A DNA stretch of 64,000 bases from Loripinus fragilis. Taxonomy: Eukaryota; Mollusca; Bivalvia; Lucinida; Lucinidae. Position numbers and translations under genes: made by a program. A model generated the notes under the pieces. That model was not told the origin of the DNA. It ran no database searches and worked only from the letters and a program-made list of their open reading frames with translations. The stretch's first letter is position 1. Every line of letters starts with the position of its first letter. Shown here piece by piece: positions 45,474 through 55,490 of the stretch. The stretch lies in NCBI GenBank assembly GCA_964019695.1, contig OZ026526.1:15026754-15090753 (forward strand), in the 5' to 3' direction.

Positions 45474-46589
45474 TGGCCTGTAATCAACGTTACCCTACTA
45501 TCATTGAAAATAACAGTACACAAAATACAAGACTTATATCATTTATTGCAATAGTATAAATGAAAAAATTAAACTTTAAATGTTTCAGCTAGACATACAC
45601 ATAAATGGCAGACATCTGTGATATGTATACTGAGACCAAACTTTAATCGGTCACCTTACATTATTACGCTAGTTCAGAAACTAAAAAATAGGGCATACAT
45701 AATTCATGTTTTTATAAATGATGTAATGCTTTGCCAAGACTCTGCAAGTTATTTTACTTAAAATGACGTGTACTTCTTCTTGCACAGACGAAATTAGAGT
45801 TAAGGTACCCTCATTTCAAAAAGTCACACTTTTTCTACAATATAAAATATTCAACAGAGACGTTATCAATTTTACGTTTTTCTTTGTTTGATAATGTTAC
45901 TGACTATTTTTATTTAAGAAGAATAAAGCTCAAGTTTTGTTTCGATAGGACTCTTCGTTTTTTCTACATAATAACATAGGACAAGCACTGTTAGCAGCTT
46001 TATCAAAGAAATTCAGCTTTAAGCAAATTTCAAACTTGCACTGCTTTGTACGCTTTATTATCAGCGTCACGGCATTTAAATGGTCAGCGTTTACTCATTA
46101 TCACCAGACGATACCGTTCTTCTTTGAAAATTGAAAAAAAATCCCAAACAACAAAAAAAAAAAAAACATAATGCCATCAATATATTTTTAAACCTTCATA
46201 TTGAAACCAGATGTGTGCAGCAGTCGTGAAACTTTTATTGTCAAAAATGGACTGATCAAGTTCTACTGCATTTGGCCTACATTGTTCAGATAAAATAAAG
46301 TGCATTTAACCATTTTAGCATGAGCTACTGATGAATTTTAAACCTCAAAAAAAAAATCGAAAAATGCAATATTTTTTAAAAATGTGTAAAACATCTACAA
46401 TTACTGAAACATTGCTCTGCGCAAAATAAGAACTTCTACTTGGTTGCGCATTTCCAGAATGGTATTGGACAATTCTCGTGAGTTGAAAACATAATTTACA
46501 CTCGTGCTGAGCACTCGTGAAAATTCTGATGTTTTCAACACACTCGATGAAATATATTTGGTATTCACCTCAAAACGGTCAATATCCTC
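45474..46589. other. ZP intron 1, probable retroelement 3' remnant
   Basis: Probably old retroelement sequence downstream of the LINE fragment, but no domain can be placed. Poly-A-rich patches lie at 46136-46168. Confidence 0.4.
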
Positions 46590-46591
46590 TA

Positions 46592-46817
46592 CTGTCGTGC
46601 CAACCAAAAGTGACAGTGACGTAATACTTTGTTTACAATTGTTAAATAAAACATTAACTTGTACACTCCACTTCAGCTAATGCGAACCGATAGATAACTT
46701 GTGTATTAATCCTATCCTGCGGACAGGATTAATACACAAGTGATCTATCGATTCTAAGTCCCTGATAACTTTGTAAACAAAACATGACGTCACTGTCACT
46801 CTTGGTTGACAGGACAG
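46592..46817. mobile_element. TA-inserted foldback MITE, copy 2, 47 nt before ZP exon 2
   Basis: Sister of 8858-9081: ends CTGTCGTGCCAACCAAAAG and the complement of CTGTCCTGTCAACCAAGAG, with TA at 46590-46591 and 46818-46819 and the inner hairpin ATTAATCCTATCCTGCGGAC. It inserted just upstream of a plausible branch site (TATAATGAC, 46823-46831) of the exon 2 acceptor. Confidence 0.88.
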
Positions 46818-46864
46818 TAAGTATAATGACGTACCGTCTGCTGCAGCTTTTATTGCTCTTTTAG

Positions 46865-47013
46865 CTTGCAATCCTGCTGGGACGATAACCGTGGAAAACC
46901 CAAACGCCACATTCTACACCGGAGCGTATGCAATTGCAGTTACTGGAGACGGTGAAGTGAACTGCTCGACTATATCAGTCTTTGGTGCAATCATCATAAG
47001 TGACTGCCCTATC
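46865..47013 (+). CDS. ZP-domain protein, exon 2 (first half of ZP-N)
   Basis: A good acceptor (CTTTTATTGCTCTTTTAG) ends at 46864 and donor GTAAGTG begins at 47014. The 149-nt exon finishes the split Ser codon and adds 49 codons, ending in phase 0. It reads CNPAGTITVENPNATFYTG, then AVTGDGEVNCSTISVFGAII and ISDCPI. Counting from exon 1, cysteines fall at residues 27, 59 and 73, matching C1-C3 of a ZP-N module. Sequons NAT (39) and NCS (58) suggest an extracellular glycoprotein. The upstream CTGCAG at 46841-46846 could be an alternative acceptor adding six residues in frame, but its tract is poorer. A (GT)n run starts within the donor. Confidence 0.85.
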
Positions 47014-47036
47014 GTAAGTGTGTGTGTGTGTGTCTC
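47014..47036. repeat. (GT)n microsatellite beginning in the ZP exon 2 donor
   Basis: GTAAGTGTGTGTGTGTGTGT merges the 5' splice site with a dinucleotide repeat. Confidence 0.9.
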
Positions 47037-47149
47037 CATCTCCCTCTTTCTCGCTCTATCACTCTAAATTTTTAAACGTGTTGATTTACCAGCCCTATAA
47101 ACCATTAATTTCATAACCTGTTGATATATATCCGCCCTGAAAAAGGACT

Positions 47150-49805
47150 ATGCAAGCTGCACAACTGTAATATGCTTTATATAGTAGGGGATTGGCATGT
47201 ATATCTGAATTCTGTAAGTTTTGCTTTCACGCCTATACAAGGAGCAGACTATTCTAAGTCTGCCTTTAAGTTTGTCAAATGTATGTGATGCGCTGACCTT
47301 TTTGTTGGACAACATTTTTATTCGATTTGGCACCAAGTTGTATAGACGAGTAGTTGGGATTCCCATGGGCACTTATTGTGCTCCCCAAGTTGCCAATGTA
47401 TTTCTGTTTTGTTATGAGAGGAACTTTATAGCGTCTCTTTCTGATTATTATTTTAGGATGCCGACATAGGGAGCATTATACCTCATACATAAAAATAAAC
47501 AACATTGACTTCCAGATCATTTATTGAGTGACTAGAATCACCTCATAGCAAAAACACTTTATATATATGTATCACCATAAAATTGGCTAGAATATGGCCG
47601 CTGTGTGGGATTCCTGTTATATTGGACGTAATGGTGATCTACCTTTTGCCAAAGGAAAATTGAATTAGATACTCACACAAGCTATTTAATAATTTAGATG
47701 TTTTATGCATGAAAGCCTTATCTGCCTTAAATCTCCTGATATTAATACTTTACATTATCTTTTTACGACAACAAGTAACCATACACGAGCTGTACCTTGA
47801 ACAGATATTTTTACCGTCACGTATATCACTTTAAAATTAGATGCCAAGAGAATGTATAAATTACTGAACAAGCACCAATATTATATGTGTTATAAACGAC
47901 ACTACAACGACCCAAATATTATATACAGGCCAAAATTGGGTACACGAGGATACCGGTACAAGAATAATATATACGCCAAAAAATTCTAATTTTACACGCC
48001 ATTGCAATTTTCTCCTGTACCTGTAACGGGCATCACTCTCCCCTTATAATCCCGATTCGGGAGCTAGTGTGTGATCCAATTATTTCAAAATCGTGTTACA
48101 GTAGTGTTATTTTGTTGATCTGGGAAAGACTCTCGTGGTTACACCTTAATTGCTGTAAGCAGATCTATCAGATAAGGTCCAGTGAAAGAGTCTGTCCCAT
48201 CTCGGAACTTACATTTTATTTGAAATTTTAAAATATCACCAATACGTCCAATGTTTTGCCGCCTGAATCCCGCCACAGCAAATTTTAATTTGCATGATTA
48301 TTAACAGGCTGATATTATTGATGCTTTTAACACTAAATCTAGATATTTGGACGATATTTTAAACATTAATAATGTTTATTTTGACCATATGGTAAGTTAA
48401 ATATACCTTTCAGGGTCCGGAATTACAATCCCCCTTAAAGTTAAGGAAGACTTAAGTTAAGTATTGATATTTCAACATGCTATATTAAATGCTAAATAAT
48501 TTGCATGGATCGATGCAGTACTTTTGGTCAAAGATATCATTGTGATATACAGAAAAAATGAAACTGTTCTTATTCTAATCAGTTGAAACGTTATTTTTCG
48601 CAACCTGAAAAATCAATACTTAACTCAAGTCATCCTTAACTTTAAGGAGGCATTGTAATATCCGGGCCCAGAGCTCCAACTTAATAACGCTACTACCTCA
48701 GATACCGAATCCGCGTTTTTAGATTTGCATTTGTCAATTTCTAATGATACTATTTCTACGAAAAATTATGATAAACGTGACGACTTTGATTTTGAAATTG
48801 TCAATTGCACATTTTTAGATGGTGATATTCCTCGCTCTACATCCTATGGAGTCTAAATCTCTCAACTCATACTTTTTGCTAGAGTGTCTAACCATGTTAC
48901 TGAATTCAACTCTCGCAATAAATTGTTAACTCAGAAACTTCTTAAACAAGGCTATCGGTATCATAAACCTCGCAAAACCTTTTTTAAATTTTATAGACTA
49001 TACTATAATTTGATATCTAAATTCCAAATTTGACTTAAATCTTTCTTGCGCCAGGACTTTGGGAACCTGAATTCTATGGTGACTTGGTATATAAATTAAA
49101 GAAGATTGTTGGCTCTAATTATTTTTCAGCGCAGTTCATTAAAATAATTTCCCATTTAAAAAGATTGGATATAACATTAATGTATTGCAACAGACTGCAT
49201 GCTTGGTGGTCAACCGAATCACGGTTTGCAACTTTGCTTTCCCCTTTAGTTGCACGCCGATGGGTCAGACTCTATGACGGTTTCGACTTAAAAGACTTAC
49301 CTATAAATGAGATGGTAGGGGCCTGATGCTTTGGCTGTTGTCAGGCCCACCAGGGTTTACTTGTTTTTCTTTTGCTCCGATATTCAGTTTTATTTACTGT
49401 TGAGTCCTTATCTTTGCTTTATCTCCTTTTCATATCTTGATTTATATGTTCTAGGAGATGATGCATTGATAAGTTAGGGGTCTTTCATGCAAACCAAATA
49501 TCTTTTTTGTTTTACATCTGAACTAAGGGTGAGTTTAGCGCGCCGTGAAACCGATTTAAGCCCTCCAGTTAATAATTTTTACTGACCGTTCCAAGGCGGG
49601 GCATCCTTTGTTGATCATTTGTTATTTCTGTCTTGTTTTTGTTATGTTTTAATGCGTGTCTGTTTATTGATGCATTGTGGTCACCTGTTGGGAAAGGGCT
49701 GACCTCTTGCCTCTGGTTTGTGATGTCTAATTGTGAAGTTGTCACTTTCCCATTGGTATCCTGGGTCAGGTGTGGTGCTTGATTGTATCGATTCCTGATC
49801 TTGCT
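47150..49805 (+). pseudogene. Penelope-like (or related) retroelement, broken RT plus 3' region
   Basis: 47221-47460 encodes SNVCDALTFLLDNIFIRFG followed by RVVGIPMGTYCAPQVANVFL, the RT block before the catalytic site. 48320-48398 encodes SRYLDDILNINNVYFDHMV with the YxDD catalytic motif. 48670-49060 encodes SDTESAFLDLHLSISNDTI, then YDKRDDFDFEIVNCTFLDGD and KLLKQGYRYHKPRKTFFKFY. 49060-49320 encodes EFYGDLVYKLKKIVGSNYF in another frame. A GC-richer 3' tail follows to 49805. Stops, frameshifts and at least two insertions (47470-48310 and 48412-48669) inactivate it. Related 3' parts recur at 55150, 56585, 58265 and 60610. Family assignment is from memory of motif style and is tentative. It sits in ZP intron 2. 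Confidence 0.75.
48412..48669. mobile_element. MITE nested in the Penelope-like RT
   Basis: Ends GGTCCGGAATTACAATCC and the complement of GGGCCCGGATATTACAATGC are inverted repeats. They continue as CCTTAAAGTTAAGGA.GACTT / AAGT.ATCCTTAACTTTAAGG and AAGTATTGAT / ATCAATACTT. It splits the RT between ...YFDHMV and ...ELQLNNATTSDTE, which are adjacent in the element's protein. Confidence 0.8.
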
Positions 49806-49998
49806 TTTCTTACTTCACTGCGCGCGCACACACAGTATTGGCATAAATGAGTGCCAAGGCCAAACCTTATTGTCTATATGTAGCTTAACTCCATATCTGC
49901 ACCCATTTAAAGACATAAACAGGTAATTCTCATGCGCATCGCACCATTCCTGTATTGGATGACTCAGAAATCAATTGAATGTTACCTCCCCTATTTTT

Positions 49999-50129
49999 TA
50001 GTGGGAGCGCAGTGGCTCAGTACATTAATTCTAGCTTAGTACTAGTACTGGTTCAACCAAGGAAAATCCGTCGCTTTATAACTGAAAGATTGTTGATGGG
50101 ACGTAAAGAATCAAATCAAACACAAAAAA
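49999..50129 (+). mobile_element. Internally deleted SINE
   Basis: Keeps GGGAGCGCAGTGGCTCAGTA, then jumps to CATTAATTCTAGCTTAGTAC and the normal 3' body, so the B-box and central domain are missing. The flanking duplication CTCCCCTATTTTT (49986-49998, 50130-50142) is intact. Confidence 0.9.
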
Positions 50130-50295
50130 CTCCCCTATTTTTCGATCATTTACTAATTCGGGACGATACAGTTTTCAAATACTCTTATGTCAGGTCGACG
50201 TTCTTAAATTTTCTAAAGTAACTAAAATGTTTTTTAACATATAATTTTCTCTAAAATAACAAATCCTATTTTTGAGGAATTACCAAAATTTATAA

Positions 50296-50560
50296 TGGAT
50301 TATCTTGTCAAGGCTTGGGATAACAAATAAATTTGCACATATTCTAGAAGTTTTGAGGTCATGAGCAATAATTATCTTAAAAGAAAGATTACAACTATTT
50401 AGCTTGATATTTAGGACTTAGGTTATGGTTATTCTTACATATGTTTAGAAAATTGGTCGAATGCTGAAAACTTCCATATGAGATTACAGAAAATTGAGAA
50501 TGGTGATATATCCTTTAGATTACATAAATTGACAGTCCATTTATGAAACCCTATTTAACA
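50296..50560. repeat. Dispersed repeat R3, copy 2
   Basis: Direct-orientation match to 19907-20160; no coding signal. The adjacent 50702-50753 is a GCAAACAGTG hairpin (GATCAGACGCC centre). Confidence 0.75.
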
Positions 50561-50964
50561 GATTTCAATGTGGGATGTATATATTAGCATATGTCCTTAA
50601 ACCGAATAGAATTTCCCATTCTTATCAATTTGACATGCCCGTTTCCGTTTTAAGGGTTGTTGGGTGAGTTTTAATTTAAATTATGATAGAGCATTCAGTA
50701 AGCAAACAGTGGAGACCTCGATCAGACGCCGCGTTCGGACCTGCACTGTTTGCATACGTCCCATAAAAGAGACGCTAGGCTTATATGGGATAAATACTTT
50801 ACACAATCCATAAATATTATTTGACTTTTCGCTTACTGTAAAGGCGGGGACTCGTGAATGCGTAATTAGGACTGGTCAAACTAAGACATAGGTAAAAGCT
50901 GAAAATGAGGCGTGGTTTTATTCAAAAGTAACTGTATCATCTTGCGCCATTAACTGTCATTATT

Positions 50965-51160
50965 TAGTCCTTAAAACGCCAGCCAAAAAAACTGCATCTG
51001 AAAATGTCTATTTAACATAAGCATAGAGGCAAACATTGTGAACCCAGATCAGACTACTCCTACCGGAGCAGCCTAATCTGGGTCCACTCTGTTTAAGGTT
51101 TCAAATATTTTCGTGGTTGAAAAAAACATACATTTTGTGATTATGCGCTTTAAGGGTTAA
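50965..51160. mobile_element. TTAA-type MITE, diverged copy 2
   Basis: Left CCTTAAAACGCCAGCC with AACTGCATCTGAAAATGTC (complement of the 43.4-kb right end) and right TGCGCTTTAAGGGTTAA. The central hairpin is at 51029-51094 (CCCAGATCAGACTACTCC..GGAGCAGCCTAATCTGGG). Confidence 0.75.
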
Positions 51161-51307
51161 TAAATTTGAGTTCAGTGTGTATACGGTTAGGATTTTCATG
51201 AAATGCACGCACGTTTGCGCGGCCCAAACTTCACCAAATTATTATTAGAACCTGATTTCTCTTGTTTAGCAGATGAAATAGCCGAACCACGCCCAGATAT
51301 GAATATA

Positions 51308-52323
51308 CGAGGGTTGTCCCAGTAAATCGTGGACTTTTATTATAAAATGAGATTGTCTATCAGGAATTCTATGAAATTTGTATGATAAGTTAATATACAT
51401 ATAAGACACATTTTATACAAATATGGATGAAATCACAGTTATGATAACAAAGTTATGAACCTTTACATGAGGGTGTCTATGCTTATGCGGAGCACGTCGC
51501 AAATTATTTTGCCGTATTTTCAGAGAGGGGTGGTCAAATGTTTTGACTCTACTCTTTTTAAATACGCTTTAAGGGTGACAAATATTGCCATCTATTTGTT
51601 GAGTTAGTATCTCTGGTTCCAGTAAACACTAAATAGTTTGTTTAGATATGTTAAGCAAACAAACAAGTGCGATCTTTTAGATTTAATAAGGGACAACATA
51701 TTTACCATTAAAATAAATGACAGAAAAATAGCATATGTTCCGTTAAAATGACGAAAATGTGCTTGTCTTTGTGTTATTACTAAAATAATTTTGCACGAAA
51801 TCCATTTTACTATACTACTGACTCTTCGATCAATCATTTGACATTAAAAGAACGTAGTTTTATGTGATAATTTAGCTAAGAATTGTAGAAAGTCTAATTT
51901 TTGCTCTGTACCGTTCTTCTAACCTTAGCATTTTCTGAAAAATAAAAATGTAGTAGGTATGTAAAATATTTTATAAAATCAAGGCGAACGGCCATAAATG
52001 TTTCAAATTTTCAACACTTAACCTTGCATGATTACTAGCTGATGTGGTAATGCACTGTTTAAAATACAACAACGAAATTTGATTGAATGTACATCACCTT
52101 TTGTACTAGATGAGTTATATTACAAAAACTCTGACGTGCGCCGCTTACGCTGACATATCGTCAAGTAAATGTTCATAAATTTGTTATCTAAACTGCGATT
52201 CCACCCATATTTATACAAAATGGTTCCCATAAGTATATAAACACATCCTGAAAATATCATAGAATTAATTTTACACAGTCTCGTTTTATAACAAAAGTCC
52301 ACGACCTTCTGGGACAACCCTCG
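51308..52323. mobile_element. 1.0-kb mariner-type element without transposase, ending 26 nt before ZP exon 3
   Basis: CGAGGGTTGTCCCAGTAAAT...GTGGACTTTTATTATAAAA at the left pairs with TTTTATAACAAAAGTCCAC...CTTCTGGGACAACCCTCG at the right (TIR about 45 bp), with TA on both sides. TIRs starting CGAGGGTTGTCC are typical of mariner-like elements. No DDE frame remains, so it is non-autonomous. Confidence 0.85.
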
Positions 52324-52349
52324 TATATATATATATCTTTTGATTTCAG

Positions 52350-52498
52350 AGTGAAAATATAACACTGTGGCTAACAGATGACCCTGCGGCGATTATTTTT
52401 TCGGGTGTCAACTCGGCCGTCTACAAATTGCGATGTCAGCAGATCCCAGCGACTGGCGTATACAGGATGGTCACTGACGAATCATGGGTAACAAATCT
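52350..52498 (+). CDS. ZP-domain protein, exon 3 (second half of ZP-N)
   Basis: Acceptor ATCTTTTGATTTCAG ends at 52349 and donor GTAAGTGAG begins at 52499. The 149-nt exon starts in phase 0, exactly as exon 2 ends. It reads SENITLWLTDDPAAIIFSG, then NSAVYKLRCQQIPATGVYR and MVTDESWVTN, leaving CT to join G of exon 4 (Leu). Cys at residue 104 is the fourth ZP-N cysteine, and YKLRC corresponds to the YxxxxxVxC-type strand of ZP modules. Sequon NIT lies at 78. A mariner-type element ends 26 nt upstream and a hairpin MITE starts about 14 nt downstream, leaving very little native intron at either side. Confidence 0.88.
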
Positions 52499-52512
52499 GT
52501 AAGTGAGAGTGG

Positions 52513-52715
52513 ACTGTAAAACCGCTCTACAAAAACGAAAATCGGCCTTCAAGACCAATCATCGCTTAATCCAGGTCAAAAGTATTGCAGAATGCTCCAA
52601 GGGGGGGGGGGGCATTCTGCAGTACTTTTGAACTTCATTAAGCTACCATTTGACAATAATATCTTAGTTTTGTATTTTTTGAGTGGCCGTTTTACACAGG
52701 TTTTATTGGATTTCT
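52513..52715. mobile_element. Hairpin MITE (ATTGCAGAATG family), copy 2, next to ZP exon 3
   Basis: AAAAGTATTGCAGAATGC and GCATTCTGCAGTACTTTT form a hairpin around a poly-G loop (52578-52631). Ends ACTGTAAAACCGCTCTACAA and TGGCCGTTTTACACAGGTTT are imperfect inverted repeats. Matches 42740-42900 outside the hairpin. Confidence 0.7.
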
Positions 52716-53429
52716 TGTAAATCGGTCTGGACACACTGTTGGTGCTAAAAAGAATCGTCTAATAAAGGCATATGCAGCTAATTCCCATGCGTACCGTTCC
52801 TGCCAGTCTAAAGACCAATTACGAATTCCGATCAATACAGTTTTTAGATATTCTTATGTCAGATCGAAGTTCTGACATTTTCTAAATAAAATACAGTATA
52901 AAAATGTGTCCAAATAGTCTATTGATCTTTAATCAGAACTGATCAGTTCCAGAAGACGGAGATAGATCAGTTATGATCAAAATATGTACATGATTTACAA
53001 GATTTATATCTGGTTGCAAATACGAAAGTGGCTGAAACTTGGATCATCTGTTATTACTAGCAGCGGCGGACGAACTGACCTCTTTGCTAAGGAAGTGTCA
53101 GACTTTGGAGCTAGATTACCCGAGTTGAGTCCGGGGATGGGAGGGCACTTATTTTTTATAGAGTTTTCTTTCAGCGCTTTTTAGAATTGAAGCTTGGGGC
53201 TGGGTAGGGAAGGTGAGTACAAAAATGCTTTCGACACTCAGAGAAAGAGAACTGATTCTTATCTTGGAAATTATGAACTGTGGCCCCTCAATATTGTAAT
53301 GTTTCAATGACATTTAATATACAATATTTACAATGGCCCATACCTACTTAACTGTATCAAACTATATGGAAAATTCTATTGTATGGTCTAAAAGACTTTA
53401 TGATTTGCAATAACAGTGTTCGCACAGGC
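52716..53429. other. ZP intron 3, unassigned
   Basis: No gene or clear repeat recognised. Confidence 0.4.
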
Positions 53430-53830
53430 ATGAAAGTACTTGAATTTAGAGGGCTTTCTTGAAAAGTCATTGAAAATTAAATCTGCCTTTAAAAGTACTG
53501 GAAAATATCTCAAAAAACTTTCAAACGTCCTTGAATTCTACTATTTTCAGTAGGACTTAACACAGTTGATAATGACCTAAATCAGTATAAAATTGTTGTG
53601 CCTTTATTTGGTGCGGCATATGCTGCACCAAATAAAGGCACAACAATTTTATACTACTTCTCTAGTACTATTAATTTCTCCATTATCTCAGTCTACCATT
53701 TCTGAGGTAAAATTTTAACGTTTAAATCTGAATTTTTCATAAAATTTAGTCCTTGAAAAACTGTAGGAAAATCTTTAAAAAGTCCTTGAAAATGCCTTGA
53801 ATTTTTCTCAAACCTACCTGTATGAGTCCT
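53430..53830. mobile_element. Foldback element with a perfect 31-bp central hairpin
   Basis: 53584-53614 and 53625-53655 are perfect complements (AGTATAAAATTGTTGTGCCT...). Outer arms with CACAGGCATGAAA.GTACTTGAATTT and AAAGTCCTTGAAAATGCCTTG...CAAACCTACCTGTATG are imperfect inverted repeats. Confidence 0.75.
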
Positions 53831-53935
53831 GCAATGCTACTCCATGTTAATGTAATTTAGCTTTACTAAACAGGCCAAAAACGATGCTAAAAATGCTTGG
53901 CCTTCAGATAACAACTGTAACCAAACAGACATCTC
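53831..53935. repeat. Direct repeat shared with 55869-55962
   Basis: GCAATGCTACTCCATGTT, ATTTAGCTTTACTAAACAGG and CTGTAACCAAA are common to both; same orientation. Confidence 0.8.
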
Positions 53936-53999
53936 ATGAGCTGGTTTGTTTAACAAGTAATTACTTTTAAAAATGTTACGATAGGCAATTGGAAGAGGA

Positions 54000-54415
54000 G
54001 GGGGCACCGGTGTCCAGACCCCCCCCCCCCCCCCCCAAAAAAAAAAAAATGGAAAATCTCAAAGTTATCTGCTTCCTTTTGAATAATGGTTAGGAATCCA
54101 TATACAGACCTCTCTCTGGAAAATTACAAAAATACCCAGCCAGCATCCAATGTTTGGCCAACATCAGCCCACCAGTGAAATTTTGGGCTTAGTGGGGGCA
54201 GGGGGTGGGGTGACGGTGGCGTTTTGCCGGTTGACCGATAGTGGCCCGCTTTAAGTTGTTCACTAGCATTTCTTTGGAAAGTGGAACAGAACAAATCCCC
54301 GACGAGAAGCAAATAGAAAGCCTCTTCCTTCTGTAAAATTAGTTGATGACGTATAAAACGGGAATGAAATTTGTCATAGCTGGGACCACCCTGAAGAAAT
54401 TGTGGACCCGCTCAT
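54000..54415. mobile_element. Diverged GCGGATCT-family MITE
   Basis: Contains CCGGTGTCCAGACC, a C/A homopolymer run, CAGCATCCAATGTTTGGCCA and the inner palindrome part GGTTGACCGATAGTGGCCCG; ends decayed. Confidence 0.55.
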
Positions 54416-54429
54416 GATTTTTTGTCTTC

Positions 54430-54620
54430 GGGAGCGCAGTGGCTCAGTGGAAGAGTGCTTGACTCGAGACCGTAGGGCGGTGGGTTCGAGCCTCACTGGC
54501 GTCACTGTGTTGTGTCCTTGAGCAAGAACATTAATCCTAGCTTATACTGGTTCAACACATTAAGACTCGTCCCTATATAACTGAAAGATTGTTGATGGGA
54601 CGTAAAGAATCAAATAAAAC
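54430..54620 (+). mobile_element. tRNA-derived SINE ending 19 nt before ZP exon 4
   Basis: Full-length copy from GGGAGCGCAGTGGCTCAGTG to the CAAATAAAAC tail. Likely target duplication is the T-rich ATTTTTTGTCT/ATTTTTTTCT pair (imperfect). The T-rich right flank is also the polypyrimidine tract of the exon 4 acceptor. Confidence 0.9.
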
Positions 54621-54639
54621 ATTTTTTTCTGATTTACAG

Positions 54640-54773
54640 GGTAAGTACAGAACACATGCCATCTGTGACCCCCATGATCATTTTGAACACAGATATCATC
54701 GACATAGAATCTGGTGTTTCAAGGAGAACAGCTATTGTAGGGGAACCACTCAACTGGGAGATGGATGGACCAG
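54640..54773 (+). CDS. ZP-domain protein, exon 4 (ZP linker and start of ZP-C)
   Basis: Acceptor TTTTTTTCTGATTTACAG ends at 54639; donor GTAAAACAG begins at 54774. The 134-nt exon completes Leu125 and adds 44 codons, ending with one base of a Gly codon. It reads VSTEHMPSVTPMIILNTDII, then DIESGVSRRTAIVGEPLNWE and MDGP. VGEPL is the hallmark of the start of the ZP-C half, where the sheet that pairs ZP modules begins. The linker holds SRR, a possible basic site. The exon contains an internal GTAAGT at its start, directly after the AG, which is not used as a donor in this model. A SINE ends 19 nt before it and a MITE starts 11 nt after it. Confidence 0.88.
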
Positions 54774-54784
54774 GTAAAACAGTA

Positions 54785-54990
54785 AGTCGGGTAACTTCGG
54801 ACATCAGGTAAATTCGGACAGCGACCAAGTTCGAATCATATTATATAATTATTGAAATAAAAAAATAATCAACTAAGCAAACAATGAAAATCCTGATGAG
54901 ACGGCTCATAATAATGAGCCGTCTCATCTGGATTTCCAATGTTTGCAAATGTATGTCCGAATTTACCTGATGTCCAAAGTAACCCGACTT
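54785..54990. mobile_element. TA-flanked foldback MITE 11 nt after ZP exon 4
   Basis: AGTCGGGTAACTTCGGACAT...TAAATTCGGACA at the left pairs with TGTCCGAATTTA...ATGTCC.AAGTAACCCGACT at the right. TA lies at 54783-54784 and 54991-54992. The core is the GCAAACAATG/GTTTGC hairpin at 54877-54946 (TGAGACGGCTCAT and complement). Confidence 0.85.
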
Positions 54991-55088
54991 TACCCTAAGG
55001 CCAAATTAAAAGAATACCTGTTTTAGGGTAACCCGACCATACCTGAATTTACTGGTGTAACCTAGAATTTTTACAGGTTTTACGGAAA

Positions 55089-55147
55089 AAATATAATTTT
55101 ATGCATTTTGAAAGGCAAAATGCCTTTCAAATGCATAAAATTGTATT
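55089..55147. repeat. Hairpin, about 25-bp arms
   Basis: ATAATTTTATGCATTTTGAAAGGCA and its near complement TGCCTTTCAAATGCATAAAATTGTAT. Confidence 0.85.
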
Positions 55148-55149
55148 AA

Positions 55150-55490
55150 GGGTCGGACTTCAGACTCTATGACTGTTCCGACTTAAAGACTTATCTATTG
55201 ATGAGGTGGTAGGGGCCTGATGCTTTGGCTGTTGTTAGGCCAACCGGGGTTTACTTGTTGAATTTCTTTTGCTCTGGTTATATTTACTGTTGAGTCCTAA
55301 TCTTTGCTTTATCTCCTTTTTATATCTTGATTTATTTGTTCTAGGAGATGTGGTCACCTGCTAGGAAAGGCTGACCTCTTGGATCTCGTTTGTGATGACT
55401 AATTGTGACGTTGTCATATCGCTTTCCCATTGGTATCCTGGGTCAGGTGTGGTGCTTAATTGTATCGATTCCTGATCTTTGTCCTCTTAT
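55150..55490 (+). mobile_element. 3' fragment of the Penelope-like element
   Basis: Matches 49258-49800 with deletions: GACTTAAAGACTTATCTATT, GGGGCCTGATGCTTTGGCTG, GGTATCCTGGGTCAGGTGTG, ATTGTATCGATTCCTGATC. Confidence 0.85.

Noticed and set aside
507..54036. Poly-G/poly-C tracts (for example 15071-15088, 22989-23006, 35366-35377, 54020-54036) as G-quadruplex regulators
   Set aside because: They are single homopolymer runs, mostly at MITE ends or in hairpin loops, and lack the spaced G-run pattern; some may be sequencing-sensitive.
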